From Streptomyces althioticus (GTDB lineage Bacteria > Actinomycetota > Actinomycetes > Streptomycetales > Streptomycetaceae), in contig BMSW01000006.1 of assembly GCA_014649355.1 (NCBI GenBank), positions 62,001 through 126,000 on the forward strand: a DNA stretch of 64,000 bases, in the 5' to 3' direction. This document shows positions 8,758 to 17,689 of this stretch, piece by piece; the stretch's first letter is position 1; the number at the start of each line of letters is the position of its first letter. The translations under genes were made by a program, and so were the position numbers. The notes under the pieces are model-generated. The model made no database searches. It was given only the letters and a program-made list of their open reading frames with translations, and had not been told where the DNA came from.

Positions 8758-9726
8758 ATGCAGTACGTGAAGCTCGGTTCGACGGGCCTGGAGGTCTCGC
8801 GCGTCTGCCTGGGCTGCATGACCTACGGCGACCCCGGCCGCGGCAACCACGAGTGGACCCTCGACGAAGAGGCGTCCCGGCCGCTGATCCGGCAGGCGCT
8901 GGAAGCGGGGATCACCTTCTTCGACACCGCGAACGTGTACTCGGACGGCACCAGCGAGGAGATCGTCGGCAGGGCGCTGCGCGACTTCGCCCGCCGCGAC
9001 GACGTCGTGCTGGCCACCAAGGTGCACGGCCGGATGCGGCCCGGACCCAACGGCGCGGGACTCTCCCGCAAGGCGATCATGACCGAGCTGGACCACAGCC
9101 TGCGCCGCCTCGGCACCGACTACGTCGACCTGTACCAGATCCACCGCTGGGACCCGCACACCCCCGTCGAGGAGACGATGGAGGCGCTGCACGACGTCGT
9201 CAAGGCGGGCAAGGTCCGCTACATCGGCGCCAGTTCGATGTACGCCTGGCAGTTCTCCAAGGCGCAGTACACCGCCGAGCTGCACGGCTGGACGAAGTTC
9301 GTGTCCATGCAGAACCACTACAACCTGCTCTACCGCGAGGAGGAGCGGGAGATGCTGCCGCTCTGCGCCGACCAGGGCGTCGGCGTGCTGCCGTGGAGCC
9401 CGCTCGCCCGCGGCCGCCTCACCCGCGACTGGGACGTCACCACGGAGCGCAGCGCCACCGACCGGTTCGGCAGCACCCTCTACCCGGAGGGCGACCGCGC
9501 GATCGTCGAGGCGGTCGCCCGCGTCGCCGAGGCCCGCGGCGTCCCCCGCGCCCAGGTCGGCCTCGCCTGGCTGCTCCACCAGGACACGGTCACCGCGCCC
9601 ATCGTGGGCGCGGCGAAGCCGTCCCACATCGCGGACGCCGTGGCGGCGGTCGACCTGACCCTGACGGACAAGGAACTCGAGGAACTCGCCGAGCCGTACA
9701 CGCCCCACCCGGTGGCGGGTCACTGA
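8758..9726 (+). CDS. Aldo/keto reductase
   Basis: A 322-residue TIM-barrel NADPH-dependent aldo/keto reductase. The catalytic residues are visible in FFDTANVYSDG (Asp and Tyr), LATKVHG (Lys) and DLYQIHRWD (His). The NADP-binding end is APIVGAAKPSHIADA, close to the usual IxGxxxxxH pattern. The sequence resembles the voltage-gated K-channel beta/YajO-like group (VGRALRDFARRDDVVL). The substrate is unknown. ATG start with AGGAG eight bases upstream. A perfect hairpin follows the stop and separates it from the convergent SpoIIE gene. Confidence 0.9.
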   Translation: MQYVKLGSTGLEVSRVCLGCMTYGDPGRGNHEWTLDEEASRPLIRQALEAGITFFDTANVYSDGTSEEIVGRALRDFARRDDVVLATKVHGRMRPGPNGAGLSRKAIMTELDHSLRRLGTDYVDLYQIHRWDPHTPVEETMEALHDVVKAGKVRYIGASSMYAWQFSKAQYTAELHGWTKFVSMQNHYNLLYREEEREMLPLCADQGVGVLPWSPLARGRLTRDWDVTTERSATDRFGSTLYPEGDRAIVEAVARVAEARGVPRAQVGLAWLLHQDTVTAPIVGAAKPSHIADAVAAVDLTLTDKELEELAEPYTPHPVAGH

Positions 9727-9735
9727 GGCGCCCGG

Positions 9736-9780
9736 CCCCGGCGGGGACCGCCCACGTGCGTGGAGCGGTCCCCGCCGGGG
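9736..9780. terminator. Bidirectional terminator hairpin
   Basis: CCCCGGCGGGGACCGC (9736-9751) and GCGGTCCCCGCCGGGG (9765-9780) form a perfect 16-bp stem with a 13-base loop between the convergent aldo/keto reductase and SpoIIE genes. Confidence 0.8.
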
Positions 9781-12159
9781 TCACTGCATGTCCGCCAGGA
9801 CCAGTTCGGCCCAGATCGTCTTGCCCTCCGTCGTGTGGCGGGTGCCCCACCGCTGGGTGAGCTGGGCGACCAGGAGGAGACCGCGGCCCCCCTCGTCCCA
9901 GGTCTTGGCACGGCGCAGGTGCGGAGCCGTGTGGTTGGTGTCGGAGACCTCGCAGATCAGCGTCGCCGCGTCATGGATCAGCCGCAGCCGGATCGGCGGG
10001 GCGCCGTAGCGGATGGCGTTGGTGACCAGCTCGCTCACCACCAGCTCCGCCGTGAACGAGGCGTCGGTGAGTTCCCACGCGGCGAGCTGGTCCAGGACCT
10101 GCTTGCGGATGGGGGCCACCAGCGCCGGATCGGCCGGGATGTCCCAGGTGGCGACCTGGGAGGACGGCAGCCCCCGCAGACGGGCCAGCAGCAGCGCCAC
10201 GTCGTCCGTCGCGCCGCCCGGCACCAGCACGCTGTTCAGCACCCGGTCGCACGTCTCGTCCAGCGGACCCGCCGCTCCGGACAGCGCCTCCAGCAGCAGG
10301 GCCTCGCCCTGGCCGGCGTCGCGCTCCCGCGAGGCGACCAGCCCGTCGGTGTAGAACGCCAGCACGCTGTCGTCGGCCAGCTCGAACTCGGCCGACTCGA
10401 ACGGCAGCCCGCCGAGCCCCAACGGCGGCCCCGACGGCAGCTCGAGATGCTGCGCGGGCCCGTGCGGCGGGATCAGCACGGGCGGCGGATGCCCCGCCCG
10501 GGACAGCGTGCAGCGCCGCGACACCGGGTCGTACACCGCGTACAGACAGGTCGCGCCGACCTCCCCGGGCCCTGAGTCGCCGCCCGCCTCCTCGGACAGG
10601 TGCAGCACCAGGTCGTCGAGGTGGGTGAGCAGCTCGTCGGGGGCGAGATCGATGTCGGCGAGGGTGCGCACGGCGGTGCGCAGCCGGCCCATCGTCGCCG
10701 ACGCCTGGATGCCGTGCCCCACGACGTCCCCGACGACCATGGCGACCCGCATCCCGGACAGCGGGATCACGTCGAACCAGTCGCCGCCCACCCCGGAGCG
10801 AGCGGCCGGCAGATAGCGGGTGGCCGCCTCCAGGGCCGCCGTCCGCGGCAGCGACCGGGGCAGCAGACTCCGCTGGAGGGTGAGCGTGGTCTCCCGCTCC
10901 CGCGAGTAGCGGCGGGCGTTGTCGATGCAGACGGCGGCGCGCGCCGTGACCTCCTCGGCCAGCAGCACGTCGTCGTGGGTGAACGCCTCCGGCTGGCTGA
11001 AGCGGGCGAAGGCGGCCACCCCCAGGGTGGTACCGCGCGCCTGGAGCGGCACCGACAGGATCGCGTGCACGCCGAACCTCTCGATGCGCCGGGCCTGCGT
11101 CTCGTCCTCCGACAGCCAGGAGTCCAGGTCGCCGGACGGCACGGAGGCGACGATGCTGTGGCCCGCGGCCAGCGAGTCCGCCTGCGGCGAGTTCTCCGGG
11201 TAGACGATCAGCTCACCCACGGCGGCGGAGTCCGTGGGGGTGTCGTGGGCCAGCGCCTGCTGGGCGACCCGGCGCAGCGACACCGGCGGGGACAGCCGGC
11301 CGGACGTCTCGCCGCCGCCCTCCTCCGGCTCCAGCAGTTCCACGGAGACGAAGTCGGCGAGCGCGGGCACGCAGACGTCCGCGAGCTCCTGCGCCGTCCG
11401 GGTGACGTCCAGGGTGGTGCCGATGCGTGAGCTCGCCTCGTTGACCAGCTGGAGCCGCTCCCTGGCCCGGAACTGCTCGGTGAAGTCGTGGGCGGTCACG
11501 CACACGCCTTTCACCCGCCCCGACCGGTCGGTGAGCGGCGCCAGCCGGGCCAGCCAGGCGTGCGCGTGACTCTCGGCTCTGGCCTTCATGCGGGTCTGCA
11601 TGTCGTGCGGCCGCCCGGTGCGCAGCACGTGCCGCAGCTGCCGCTCCAGCTCGCTGTGCTGCGGGCGGCCCCCGATGTCGGTGGGCCGCAGCCCGCGCAG
11701 ATGGTCGGCCGGCAGCCCGAGGAGCCGGGCCATCGCGTCGTTGACCCCGCGCAGCCGCAGCGCTTGGTCGAAGACCATCGTGGCGCACGGCGACTGGAAG
11801 ACGGCCTTCCTGACCAGCGGGTCGTCGGGCAGGTCGTAGTCGGTGGCCTCCAGCGGGGTGACCGCGAGCCACTCGCCGGGGCCGTCGCCGGAGGGCTGCC
11901 GGTGGTGGGCGAGCACCCACGCGCTCACCGTGCCGCCGTCCCGGTGGCGCAGCACCAGCGTGCCGCTCCAGCGGTCCTCGGGCAGCGGCAGCGGCCCCTC
12001 GCCGTCGGCCAGCAGCTCGGCGGCCGGGCGGCCGACGACCTCCTCGGGCCGGTGGCCCAGCAGCAGGCGCGCTCCCTCGCTCCACTGCGCGAGCGTGCCG
12101 TCGGCAGCGATGACGGCCCGGGCCGTCACCGCATCGTCGAACGGGTCGTCCGGCCTCAT
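9781..12159 (-). CDS. PAS-PAS-GAF-SpoIIE-HATPase signalling protein
   Basis: A 792-residue protein with two PAS-like domains (about residues 15-230), a GAF domain (about 240-410) and a SpoIIE phosphatase domain starting at GGDWFDVI (about 457), with [15 protein letters not shown] and FYTDGLV. The C-terminus is an RsbW-like ATPase with ELVTNAIRYG (about 709-718) and DEGGRGLLLV. Phosphatase and anti-sigma kinase activities in one chain are a known streptomycete arrangement and imply two-way control of a STAS antagonist. The ATG at 12157-12159 has GGAG eight bases upstream. An ATG at 12201 in the same frame would add 14 residues. Confidence 0.9.
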   Translation of the reverse strand: MRPDDPFDDAVTARAVIAADGTLAQWSEGARLLLGHRPEEVVGRPAAELLADGEGPLPLPEDRWSGTLVLRHRDGGTVSAWVLAHHRQPSGDGPGEWLAVTPLEATDYDLPDDPLVRKAVFQSPCATMVFDQALRLRGVNDAMARLLGLPADHLRGLRPTDIGGRPQHSELERQLRHVLRTGRPHDMQTRMKARAESHAHAWLARLAPLTDRSGRVKGVCVTAHDFTEQFRARERLQLVNEASSRIGTTLDVTRTAQELADVCVPALADFVSVELLEPEEGGGETSGRLSPPVSLRRVAQQALAHDTPTDSAAVGELIVYPENSPQADSLAAGHSIVASVPSGDLDSWLSEDETQARRIERFGVHAILSVPLQARGTTLGVAAFARFSQPEAFTHDDVLLAEEVTARAAVCIDNARRYSRERETTLTLQRSLLPRSLPRTAALEAATRYLPAARSGVGGDWFDVIPLSGMRVAMVVGDVVGHGIQASATMGRLRTAVRTLADIDLAPDELLTHLDDLVLHLSEEAGGDSGPGEVGATCLYAVYDPVSRRCTLSRAGHPPPVLIPPHGPAQHLELPSGPPLGLGGLPFESAEFELADDSVLAFYTDGLVASRERDAGQGEALLLEALSGAAGPLDETCDRVLNSVLVPGGATDDVALLLARLRGLPSSQVATWDIPADPALVAPIRKQVLDQLAAWELTDASFTAELVVSELVTNAIRYGAPPIRLRLIHDAATLICEVSDTNHTAPHLRRAKTWDEGGRGLLLVAQLTQRWGTRHTTEGKTIWAELVLADMQ

Positions 12160-12346
12160 CGTCGCCACTCCATCGCGCACACTCACCGTGAACCGGTGCA
12201 TCGCCAGAGTCCCAGCCTAGTGCGTCCGCGCCCGGCGTGAACGGAAACCGGTGCCGCCGCCTCCGTACCACCCCGAAACGCTCTCTTCGTGTCACGACCG
12301 TTGACGGGGTGTCACATCTGCCACAACCATGGGCGGCGCACGGAGT

Positions 12347-12360
12347 TGGGAGCGCTCCCA
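12347..12360 (+). promoter_or_regulatory. CebR-type operator
   Basis: A perfect 14-bp palindrome, TGGGAGCGCTCCCA, identical to the known binding site of the cellulose-utilisation repressor CebR. It lies 44 bases upstream of the cellulase start codon, where a repressor would block transcription or its start. Cellobiose or cellotriose would relieve repression. Confidence 0.85.
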
Positions 12361-12403
12361 TTCGCGCCCCTGTACCCCCGTACCTCCGCAGAGGAGCCCA
12401 GAC

Positions 12404-14647
12404 GTGAAACGACGCAGAACCGCGCTGCTGACCCTCACCGGTCTGCTGGCGACCGCGCTCACCGCGATGCCCGCGGCCCCGGCCGGGGCGGACGAGGTCG
12501 AGCAGATCCGCAACGGCACGTTCGACGACGGCACCGACCCGTGGTGGGCCTCCGAGGGCGTCACCGCGGGCGTCTCCGACGGCCGCCTGTGCGCCGACGT
12601 GCCCGGCGGCACCGCCAACCGCTGGGACGCGATCGTGGGCCACAACGACATCACCCTCCAGGAAGGGGAGACGTACCGCTTCTCCTTCAGCGCGACCGGC
12701 TCGCCCGCCGGTCACGTGGTCCGGGCGATCGTCGGCCTCCAGGTGGACCCGTACGACACCTACCACGAGGTGTCGCCGCAGCTCAGCGTGTCCGGCGACA
12801 CCTACGCGTACACCTTCACCGCACCGGTGAGCACGGAGCAGGCGCAGGTCGGCTTCCAGCTCGGCGGCAGCCCCGACCCCTGGCGGTTCTGCGTGGACGA
12901 CGTGTCGCTGCTCGGCGGCGTCGCCCCGGAGCCGTACGAGCCGGACACCGGGCCGCGCGTCCGGGTGAACCAGGTGGGCTACCTGCCCGCCGGGCCCAAG
13001 AACGCCACGATCGTCACCGACGCCACCGAGAAGCTGGCCTGGCAGCTCAAGGACGGCCGCGGCCGGGTGGTCCGCACCGGATGGACGGTGCCGCGCGGCG
13101 TCGACGCCTCCTCCGGGCAGAACGTCCACTCCGTCGACTTCGGCTCCTACCGGGGGCACGGCGCCGGCTTCACCCTGACGGCGGACGGCGAGACCAGCCA
13201 CCCCTTCGACATCGACGCGAAGCTCTACGAGCGGCTGCGGCTGGACTCGGCGAAGTACTACTACACCCAGCGCAGCGGCGTGGAGATCCGCGAGGACCTA
13301 CGCCCCGGCTACGGCCGCCCGGCCGGCCACGTGGACGTCGCCCCGAACCAGGGCGACGGCGCGGTGCCCTGCCGGCCCAGGGAGTGCGACTACACCCTGG
13401 ACGTCACCGGCGGCTGGTACGACGCGGGCGACCACGGCAAGTACGTCGTCAACGGCGGCATCAGCACCTGGGAGGTGCTCAGCACCTACGAGCGCGCCCA
13501 GCACGCCCGCACCGGAAAGCCGCACAAGCTGGGCGACCGCACCCTGAACATCCCGGAGAGCGGCAACAAGGTTCCCGACATCCTCGACGAGGCCCGCTGG
13601 GAGCTGGAGTTCATGCTGAAGATGCAGGTGCCCGACGGCGAGCCGCTGGCCGGCATGGCCCACCACAAGATCCACGACGAGCAGTGGACCGGGCTGCCGC
13701 TGCTGCCCGGCGACGACCCGCAGAAGCGCGAGCTGCACCCGCCGACCACCGCCGCCACCCTGAACCTCGCCGCCACCGCGGCCCAGGCGGCCCGGCTGTA
13801 CCGCCCCTACGACAAGAAGTTCGCGGACCGCGCCCTGGCCGCGGCGCGCAAGGCCTGGGCGGCCGCGCTGGCCCACCCGGACCGCATCGCCGACCCGGAC
13901 GACGGCATCGGCGGCGGCGCCTACCCCGACGACACCGTGTCCGACGAGTTCTACTGGGCGGCCGCCGAGCTCTACCTCACCACCGGTGAGCGCCCGTTCA
14001 AGGACCACGTGCTGAAGTCCCCGGTGCACACCCAGGACATCTTCGGCCCGATCGGCTTCGACTGGGCGCGCACCGCCGCGGCCGGCCGGCTCGACCTCGC
14101 CACGGTGCCGAACAAGCTCCCCGGCCTCGACAAGGTCCGCCGCTCCGTGGTCGCGGGCGCCGACCGCTACCTGGCCACCCTGAAGGAACACCCGTACGGG
14201 ATGCCGTACGCCCCGGAGGGCAACGTCTACGACTGGGGCTCCAGCCACCAGATCCTCAACAACGCCGTCGTCCTCGCCACCGCCTACGACCTCACGGGCG
14301 CGGCGAAGTACCGGGACGGCGCGCTGCAGAGCATGGACTACATCCTCGGCCGCAACGCGCTGAACATGTCCTACGTCACCGGCTACGGCGAGGTCCACGC
14401 CAAGAACCAGCACAGCCGGTGGTACGCCCGCCAGCTCGACCCGAACCTGCCCAACCCGCCCGCCGGCACCCTGTCCGGCGGACCCAACTCCAGCATCCAG
14501 GACCCGTTCGCCCAGTCGAAGCTGCAGGGTTGCGTCGGACAGTTCTGCTTCATCGACGACATCCAGTCCTGGTCGACCAACGAGCACACCATCAACTGGA
14601 ACGCCGCCCTGACCCGCATGGCCGCCTTCGTGGCCGACCAGGGCTGA
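12404..14647 (+). CDS. Secreted GH9 endoglucanase with CBM4/9 module
   Basis: A 747-residue secreted cellulase. The signal peptide ends near residue 29 (MPAAPAGA). A CBM4/9-type binding module follows (about 33-170: [12 protein letters not shown] at the start, [12 protein letters not shown] at the end). Next is an Ig-like domain beginning [15 protein letters not shown], then the GH9 (alpha/alpha)6 catalytic domain. [13 protein letters not shown] (about 336) carries the catalytic-base aspartates, and [11 protein letters not shown] near the C-terminus (about 725) carries the catalytic acid glutamate. It should cut cellulose outside the cell. The start is the GTG at 12404 with GAGGAG upstream. 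The CebR palindrome supports cellulose-responsive control. Confidence 0.92.
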   Translation: MKRRRTALLTLTGLLATALTAMPAAPAGADEVEQIRNGTFDDGTDPWWASEGVTAGVSDGRLCADVPGGTANRWDAIVGHNDITLQEGETYRFSFSATGSPAGHVVRAIVGLQVDPYDTYHEVSPQLSVSGDTYAYTFTAPVSTEQAQVGFQLGGSPDPWRFCVDDVSLLGGVAPEPYEPDTGPRVRVNQVGYLPAGPKNATIVTDATEKLAWQLKDGRGRVVRTGWTVPRGVDASSGQNVHSVDFGSYRGHGAGFTLTADGETSHPFDIDAKLYERLRLDSAKYYYTQRSGVEIREDLRPGYGRPAGHVDVAPNQGDGAVPCRPRECDYTLDVTGGWYDAGDHGKYVVNGGISTWEVLSTYERAQHARTGKPHKLGDRTLNIPESGNKVPDILDEARWELEFMLKMQVPDGEPLAGMAHHKIHDEQWTGLPLLPGDDPQKRELHPPTTAATLNLAATAAQAARLYRPYDKKFADRALAAARKAWAAALAHPDRIADPDDGIGGGAYPDDTVSDEFYWAAAELYLTTGERPFKDHVLKSPVHTQDIFGPIGFDWARTAAAGRLDLATVPNKLPGLDKVRRSVVAGADRYLATLKEHPYGMPYAPEGNVYDWGSSHQILNNAVVLATAYDLTGAAKYRDGALQSMDYILGRNALNMSYVTGYGEVHAKNQHSRWYARQLDPNLPNPPAGTLSGGPNSSIQDPFAQSKLQGCVGQFCFIDDIQSWSTNEHTINWNAALTRMAAFVADQG

Positions 14648-14662
14648 CCGGCTCCCTCCCCG

Positions 14663-14697
14663 CGCGGGCCGGTGACCACCGCGGTCACCGGCCCGCG
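14663..14697 (+). terminator. Terminator hairpin after the GH9 gene
   Basis: CGCGGGCCGGTGACC (14663-14677) pairs perfectly with GGTCACCGGCCCGCG (14683-14697) around a five-base loop, 16 bases after the stop codon. Confidence 0.75.
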
Positions 14698-14745
14698 CCC
14701 GTACCCCGCGGTACCCCACCGCACAGGCTCCGACCTGCGGATATT

Positions 14746-14757
14746 TACTGTTCAGTA
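14746..14757 (+). promoter_or_regulatory. Candidate operator of the toxin-antitoxin-like pair
   Basis: The inverted repeat TACTG-TT-CAGTA sits in a locally AT-rich patch 22 bases upstream of the antitoxin-like start codon. This is a likely place for autoregulation by a ribbon-helix-helix antitoxin. No experimental motif supports it. Confidence 0.35.
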
Positions 14758-14778
14758 CCCGAGCGGTACCGTAATCCC

Positions 14779-15024
14779 ATGCCAGCTCTCAACGTGGAGT
14801 TCAGCGACCGCGAGCTCGAGGACCTGCGGCAGATCGCCAAGGAACGCGGTACGTCCATGAAGGCGCTCGTACGGGAGGCGGCAGCGGCGGACATAGCCCG
14901 TCACCGCGCCCTCCAGGAGGGCGCCGAGGCCTTTCGCCGCTTCTTCGCCACGCACGCCGACGAGTTCGCCGCCGCGTTCCCCGACGACGAGCCGCCCGTC
15001 AAGGGCGCGGGGCGGGCCGCCTGA
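14779..15024 (+). CDS. Ribbon-helix-helix antitoxin-like protein
   Basis: An 81-residue protein. Its first 45 residues (LNVEFSDRELEDLRQIAKER, then TSMKALVREAA) fit a ribbon-helix-helix DNA-binding fold: one beta strand followed by two helices. The acidic, aromatic C-terminal tail (FRRFFATHADEFAAAFPDDE) is suited to wrapping a partner protein. It is followed three bases later by a Doc-like gene, the usual antitoxin-then-toxin order. In the known family the antitoxin neutralises the toxin and represses its own promoter. There is no clear ribosome binding site before the ATG. Confidence 0.75.
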   Translation: MPALNVEFSDRELEDLRQIAKERGTSMKALVREAAAADIARHRALQEGAEAFRRFFATHADEFAAAFPDDEPPVKGAGRAA

Positions 15025-15027
15025 CCG

Positions 15028-15405
15028 ATGCCGCCCGTGCTGCACATCGACGTGCCCTGGCTCCTCCAGCGGCACGAGGAGGTCCTCCCGGACCAGCCCA
15101 CCGTCAACGACTTCTCCGCGCTCGTCGCGGCCGTCGCGCGGCACCGCGTCGACCCGCCCCGGCTCGGCGTGAACTCGGACGCCGCCTGGCGGGCCGCCGC
15201 CCTGCTGCACACCCTCGCCGTCCTCCGCCCGCTGCCCTCGGCCAACGCCCGCTTCGCCTGCGCCACGGCCGTCGCCTACATGTACGTCAGCGGGGCCGGC
15301 ATCGATCCGCCCTACGGCGCCCTGGTCGACCTCGCGCGCGACCTGATCTCCGGCGCGACCGACGTGTACGGCGCCGCCGACCGGCTGCGGTCCTGGCAGA
15401 TCTGA
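15028..15405 (+). CDS. Doc/Fic-like protein with degenerate active site
   Basis: A 125-residue protein resembling streptomycete Doc-type toxins in length, in position behind a ribbon-helix-helix partner, and in fold cues (YGALVDLARDLISGATDVYGAADRL at the end). Active Doc/Fic proteins carry HxFxx(A/G)NKR. The equivalent stretch here is RPLPSANARFA, so the catalytic His is Arg and the Lys is Ala, while Asn and Arg remain. By inference it cannot phosphorylate EF-Tu as Doc does, and it may be an inactive relic or an altered enzyme. The alignment is by eye, so the family call is moderate. Confidence 0.6.
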   Translation: MPPVLHIDVPWLLQRHEEVLPDQPTVNDFSALVAAVARHRVDPPRLGVNSDAAWRAAALLHTLAVLRPLPSANARFACATAVAYMYVSGAGIDPPYGALVDLARDLISGATDVYGAADRLRSWQI

Positions 15406-15431
15406 CACCCGCCTTGAAGAGGCCTTCCCGT

Positions 15432-15471
15432 GGCCGCCGGCCGAGGGGCGGGAGGGAGCGGGCCGGCGGCC
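15432..15471 (+). terminator. Terminator hairpin after the Doc-like gene
   Basis: GGCCGCCGGCC (15432-15442) pairs with GGCCGGCGGCC (15461-15471) around an 18-base G-rich loop, 27 bases after the stop codon. Confidence 0.6.
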
Positions 15472-15999
15472 GGGCGCGCGGGACGTGCCGCCGTCGCCGC
15501 GCGTGACCTCCGAGAAGGGTCCCACCAGTGCACCGCGCCCCCGGGCACTCCGGGAGCGTGCGCGGCCCGGCGGCGCGGACGTGCCGTTCACACGGGGTGC
15601 GCGCCGTGGAAAAGCACACCGGGGGAGTGGCGCGCGCCTTCACATCACACCTTGGCCACACCTTCCCGTCACCCCTTTTCAGAGAACCGCGCGGCCTCCC
15701 GGAAAAGGCGCCCCGAATGCCGGAAGACGGTTCACGGAGCCCCTTCTCCTTTTGACTTTCTGTCAACGCGGGGATGTTCGCCGACCGCCTTGTTGGCCGC
15801 GCACGGGTTGTGCGAGAGTGAGCCACCCGTGAGGGGGTAAAGCCGGGGACGCTCGCGCGTTGACGAATCGGGTCGGAAGCGCCGCCGGACAATTTCCGCC
15901 CCCCGCGCCGCACCCAAGAGGTATGCACCAGTCCTGCGTCCCTTTTCGGTGTCGGAAACGCTCGAATGTCACATGCGCTGTGGGAAGGAACCAATCTCA
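15472..15999. other. 528-base gap with promoter-like AT-richer segment
   Basis: No convincing gene on either strand: the open frames here lack streptomycete third-position bias. From about 15640 the base composition is less G+C-rich than in the flanking genes. It contains the inverted repeat TTGAC (15752-15756) / GTCAA (15762-15766) with a five-base spacer. This is probably the control region of the sigma/ricin fusion gene. Confidence 0.5.
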
Positions 16000-17646
16000 G
16001 TGCACACCCCCCACCCCCCTCGTCCTCCCTATCCTCCGCCGGGCGGTGATCCCGGAGAATCCGACGAGGCGCTGGCCGCGCGGCTGCGGGGACGTCCGGA
16101 GGCGGAAGCCGCGCGCTCCGTCGCGCTGCTGACGGCGCGCCACTGGCACGCGATGCACGACTACGCCACCGTGTGCCTCGCCGCCGGAGGGCGGACCGCC
16201 GCCATGGTCACCGGGGCCGCCCTGCACCGTGTGCTCGACCGGGTCGCGCTCGGCGAGTCCGCCGTGGCCCTCCGTCCCGTCCTTCTCGTGGGAGTGCGGG
16301 ACACGGTCCGCGAGTGGGCGGCCGACGACCACGTGGCCGAGGCGCTGCCGGGGCTGCTGAAGCCGGCGGGCGGCCGGGGCATGCGCGCGGCGACGACCAT
16401 GACGCCGGAGAACCGCACCCTCGCCCAGCGGGCGTTCCGGTCCCTGCCCCCGCTCGCGCGCTGTCTGCTCTGGCACGTCGAGGTCGAGGCCGAGCCGATA
16501 TCCGTGCCCGCCGGGCTGCTCGGCACGGACGTCGACCTCGCGTCGGGAGCGCTCGACCAGGCCCGCGACAAGTTCCGCCAGGGACTCGTCCGCGCCCACC
16601 AGGAACTGGCGCCCACCCAGGAGTGCCGCTTCCACAACCGGCTGCTGGACGTGCCGATCCGCCGGGGCGGCGAGCTGCTGCCCGACGTGCGCCGGCACAT
16701 GGCCGAGTGCCGCTACTGCCGCAACGCGGCCGAGCAGCTCGGCCACTTCGAGTCCGGACTGGGAACACTCGTCGCGGAGGCGGTGCTGGGGTGGGGGGCC
16801 CGGCGGTACCTCGACTCGCGACCGGGCCGCGCCGTGTCCGGCCCGCGCTCAGGACGGGGCGGACGCCGTCGTCGCCGCGCCGGCGGGGACGGCCAGGCGG
16901 GCGTCCGGCACCGGCTGCTCTCCCGGCTCCCGGTGCCCGACCGGCTCGCCATGGCGCTGCCCGACCCGGTGCGCTCCACCCGCACTCTGCTCACCGGCCT
17001 CGGCGCGGTGTCCGCCGGTGTGCTGGTCAGCGTGCTCATCGCCGGATCGTCCGGTTCCGACGGGGGTTCCGCCGACCCGACCGGCGCCACCGGCGCGGGC
17101 GGCCGGGCCGCCGTGCCGTCCGCCTCCCCGCCCGGCGCGGCCGGACTGCCCTCGGCGCCCGACCGCACCCGGCTGCGCAACATCGCCTCCGGCCTGTGCC
17201 TGGACACCCGCGAAGAACCGCAGGACGGCTCCGGCACCCGGCTGGCGAAGTGCTCCTCGGCGTGGACCCAGCAGTGGACGTACGAGGAGGACGGACTGCT
17301 GCGCAGCGTGGCCGACCCGGGGCTGTGCCTGGACTCGCACAAGGACGCCGGCGTGGTCGTCCTCGGCGCCTGCGCCGACTCCGGCGACCGGACCGCCGAC
17401 GACGTGCGGTACGACCTCACGGTGCAGGGCGAGCTGGTGCCGCGCTGGGACGTGCAGCTGGCGCTCACCCCGTCGGCCCCTGACGCGAACGCCGACATCG
17501 TCGTCAAGGTGCGCGACCGGACCGTGGAGCAGCGCTGGGCCGCCGAACCGGTCCGCTCCGCCGAAGCGTCCAGCGAGTCCCTGTCCGTCACCGGCCCGAC
17601 GGCCCCCGCCGCCCGCTACGCGGACCTGGCAGGACCGGTGAGCTGA
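16000..17646 (+). CDS. Sigma-like / zinc-finger / membrane / ricin-lectin fusion protein
   Basis: A 548-residue protein. Residues about 25-210 are helical and end in a segment resembling sigma-70 region 4 (RTLAQRAFRSLPPLARCLLW). An HxxxCxxC zinc-finger motif (RRHMAECRYCRNAAEQL, about 225-240) of the anti-sigma zf-HC2 type follows, then a basic linker, one membrane helix (LLTGLGAVSAGVLVSVLIAG, about 330-350) and a low-complexity linker. The last part is a ricin-type beta-trefoil (NIASGLCLDTREEPQDG, then QQWTYEEDGLLRSVADPGLC). This would link outside carbohydrate sensing to an inside transcription-factor-like domain. The GTG at 16000 has GGGAAGGAA nine bases upstream. The sigma assignment is tentative, the ricin domain secure. 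Confidence 0.75.
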   Translation: MHTPHPPRPPYPPPGGDPGESDEALAARLRGRPEAEAARSVALLTARHWHAMHDYATVCLAAGGRTAAMVTGAALHRVLDRVALGESAVALRPVLLVGVRDTVREWAADDHVAEALPGLLKPAGGRGMRAATTMTPENRTLAQRAFRSLPPLARCLLWHVEVEAEPISVPAGLLGTDVDLASGALDQARDKFRQGLVRAHQELAPTQECRFHNRLLDVPIRRGGELLPDVRRHMAECRYCRNAAEQLGHFESGLGTLVAEAVLGWGARRYLDSRPGRAVSGPRSGRGGRRRRRAGGDGQAGVRHRLLSRLPVPDRLAMALPDPVRSTRTLLTGLGAVSAGVLVSVLIAGSSGSDGGSADPTGATGAGGRAAVPSASPPGAAGLPSAPDRTRLRNIASGLCLDTREEPQDGSGTRLAKCSSAWTQQWTYEEDGLLRSVADPGLCLDSHKDAGVVVLGACADSGDRTADDVRYDLTVQGELVPRWDVQLALTPSAPDANADIVVKVRDRTVEQRWAAEPVRSAEASSESLSVTGPTAPAARYADLAGPVS

Positions 17647-17656
17647 GCCGCCGCCT

Positions 17657-17681
17657 CCGGGGCGGCCCGCGGCCGCCCCGG
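17657..17681. terminator. Bidirectional terminator
   Basis: CCGGGGCGGCC (17657-17667) and GGCCGCCCCGG (17671-17681) form a perfect 11-bp stem with a three-base loop between the convergent ricin-fusion and alpha-hydroxy-acid oxidase genes. Confidence 0.8.
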
Positions 17682-17689
17682 ACGGGACG

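Noticed and set aside
15430..15994. Several frames on both strands between the Doc-like and ricin-fusion genes
   Set aside because: None shows coding bias or a recognisable motif, and all are interrupted by the hairpin or the AT-richer tract.
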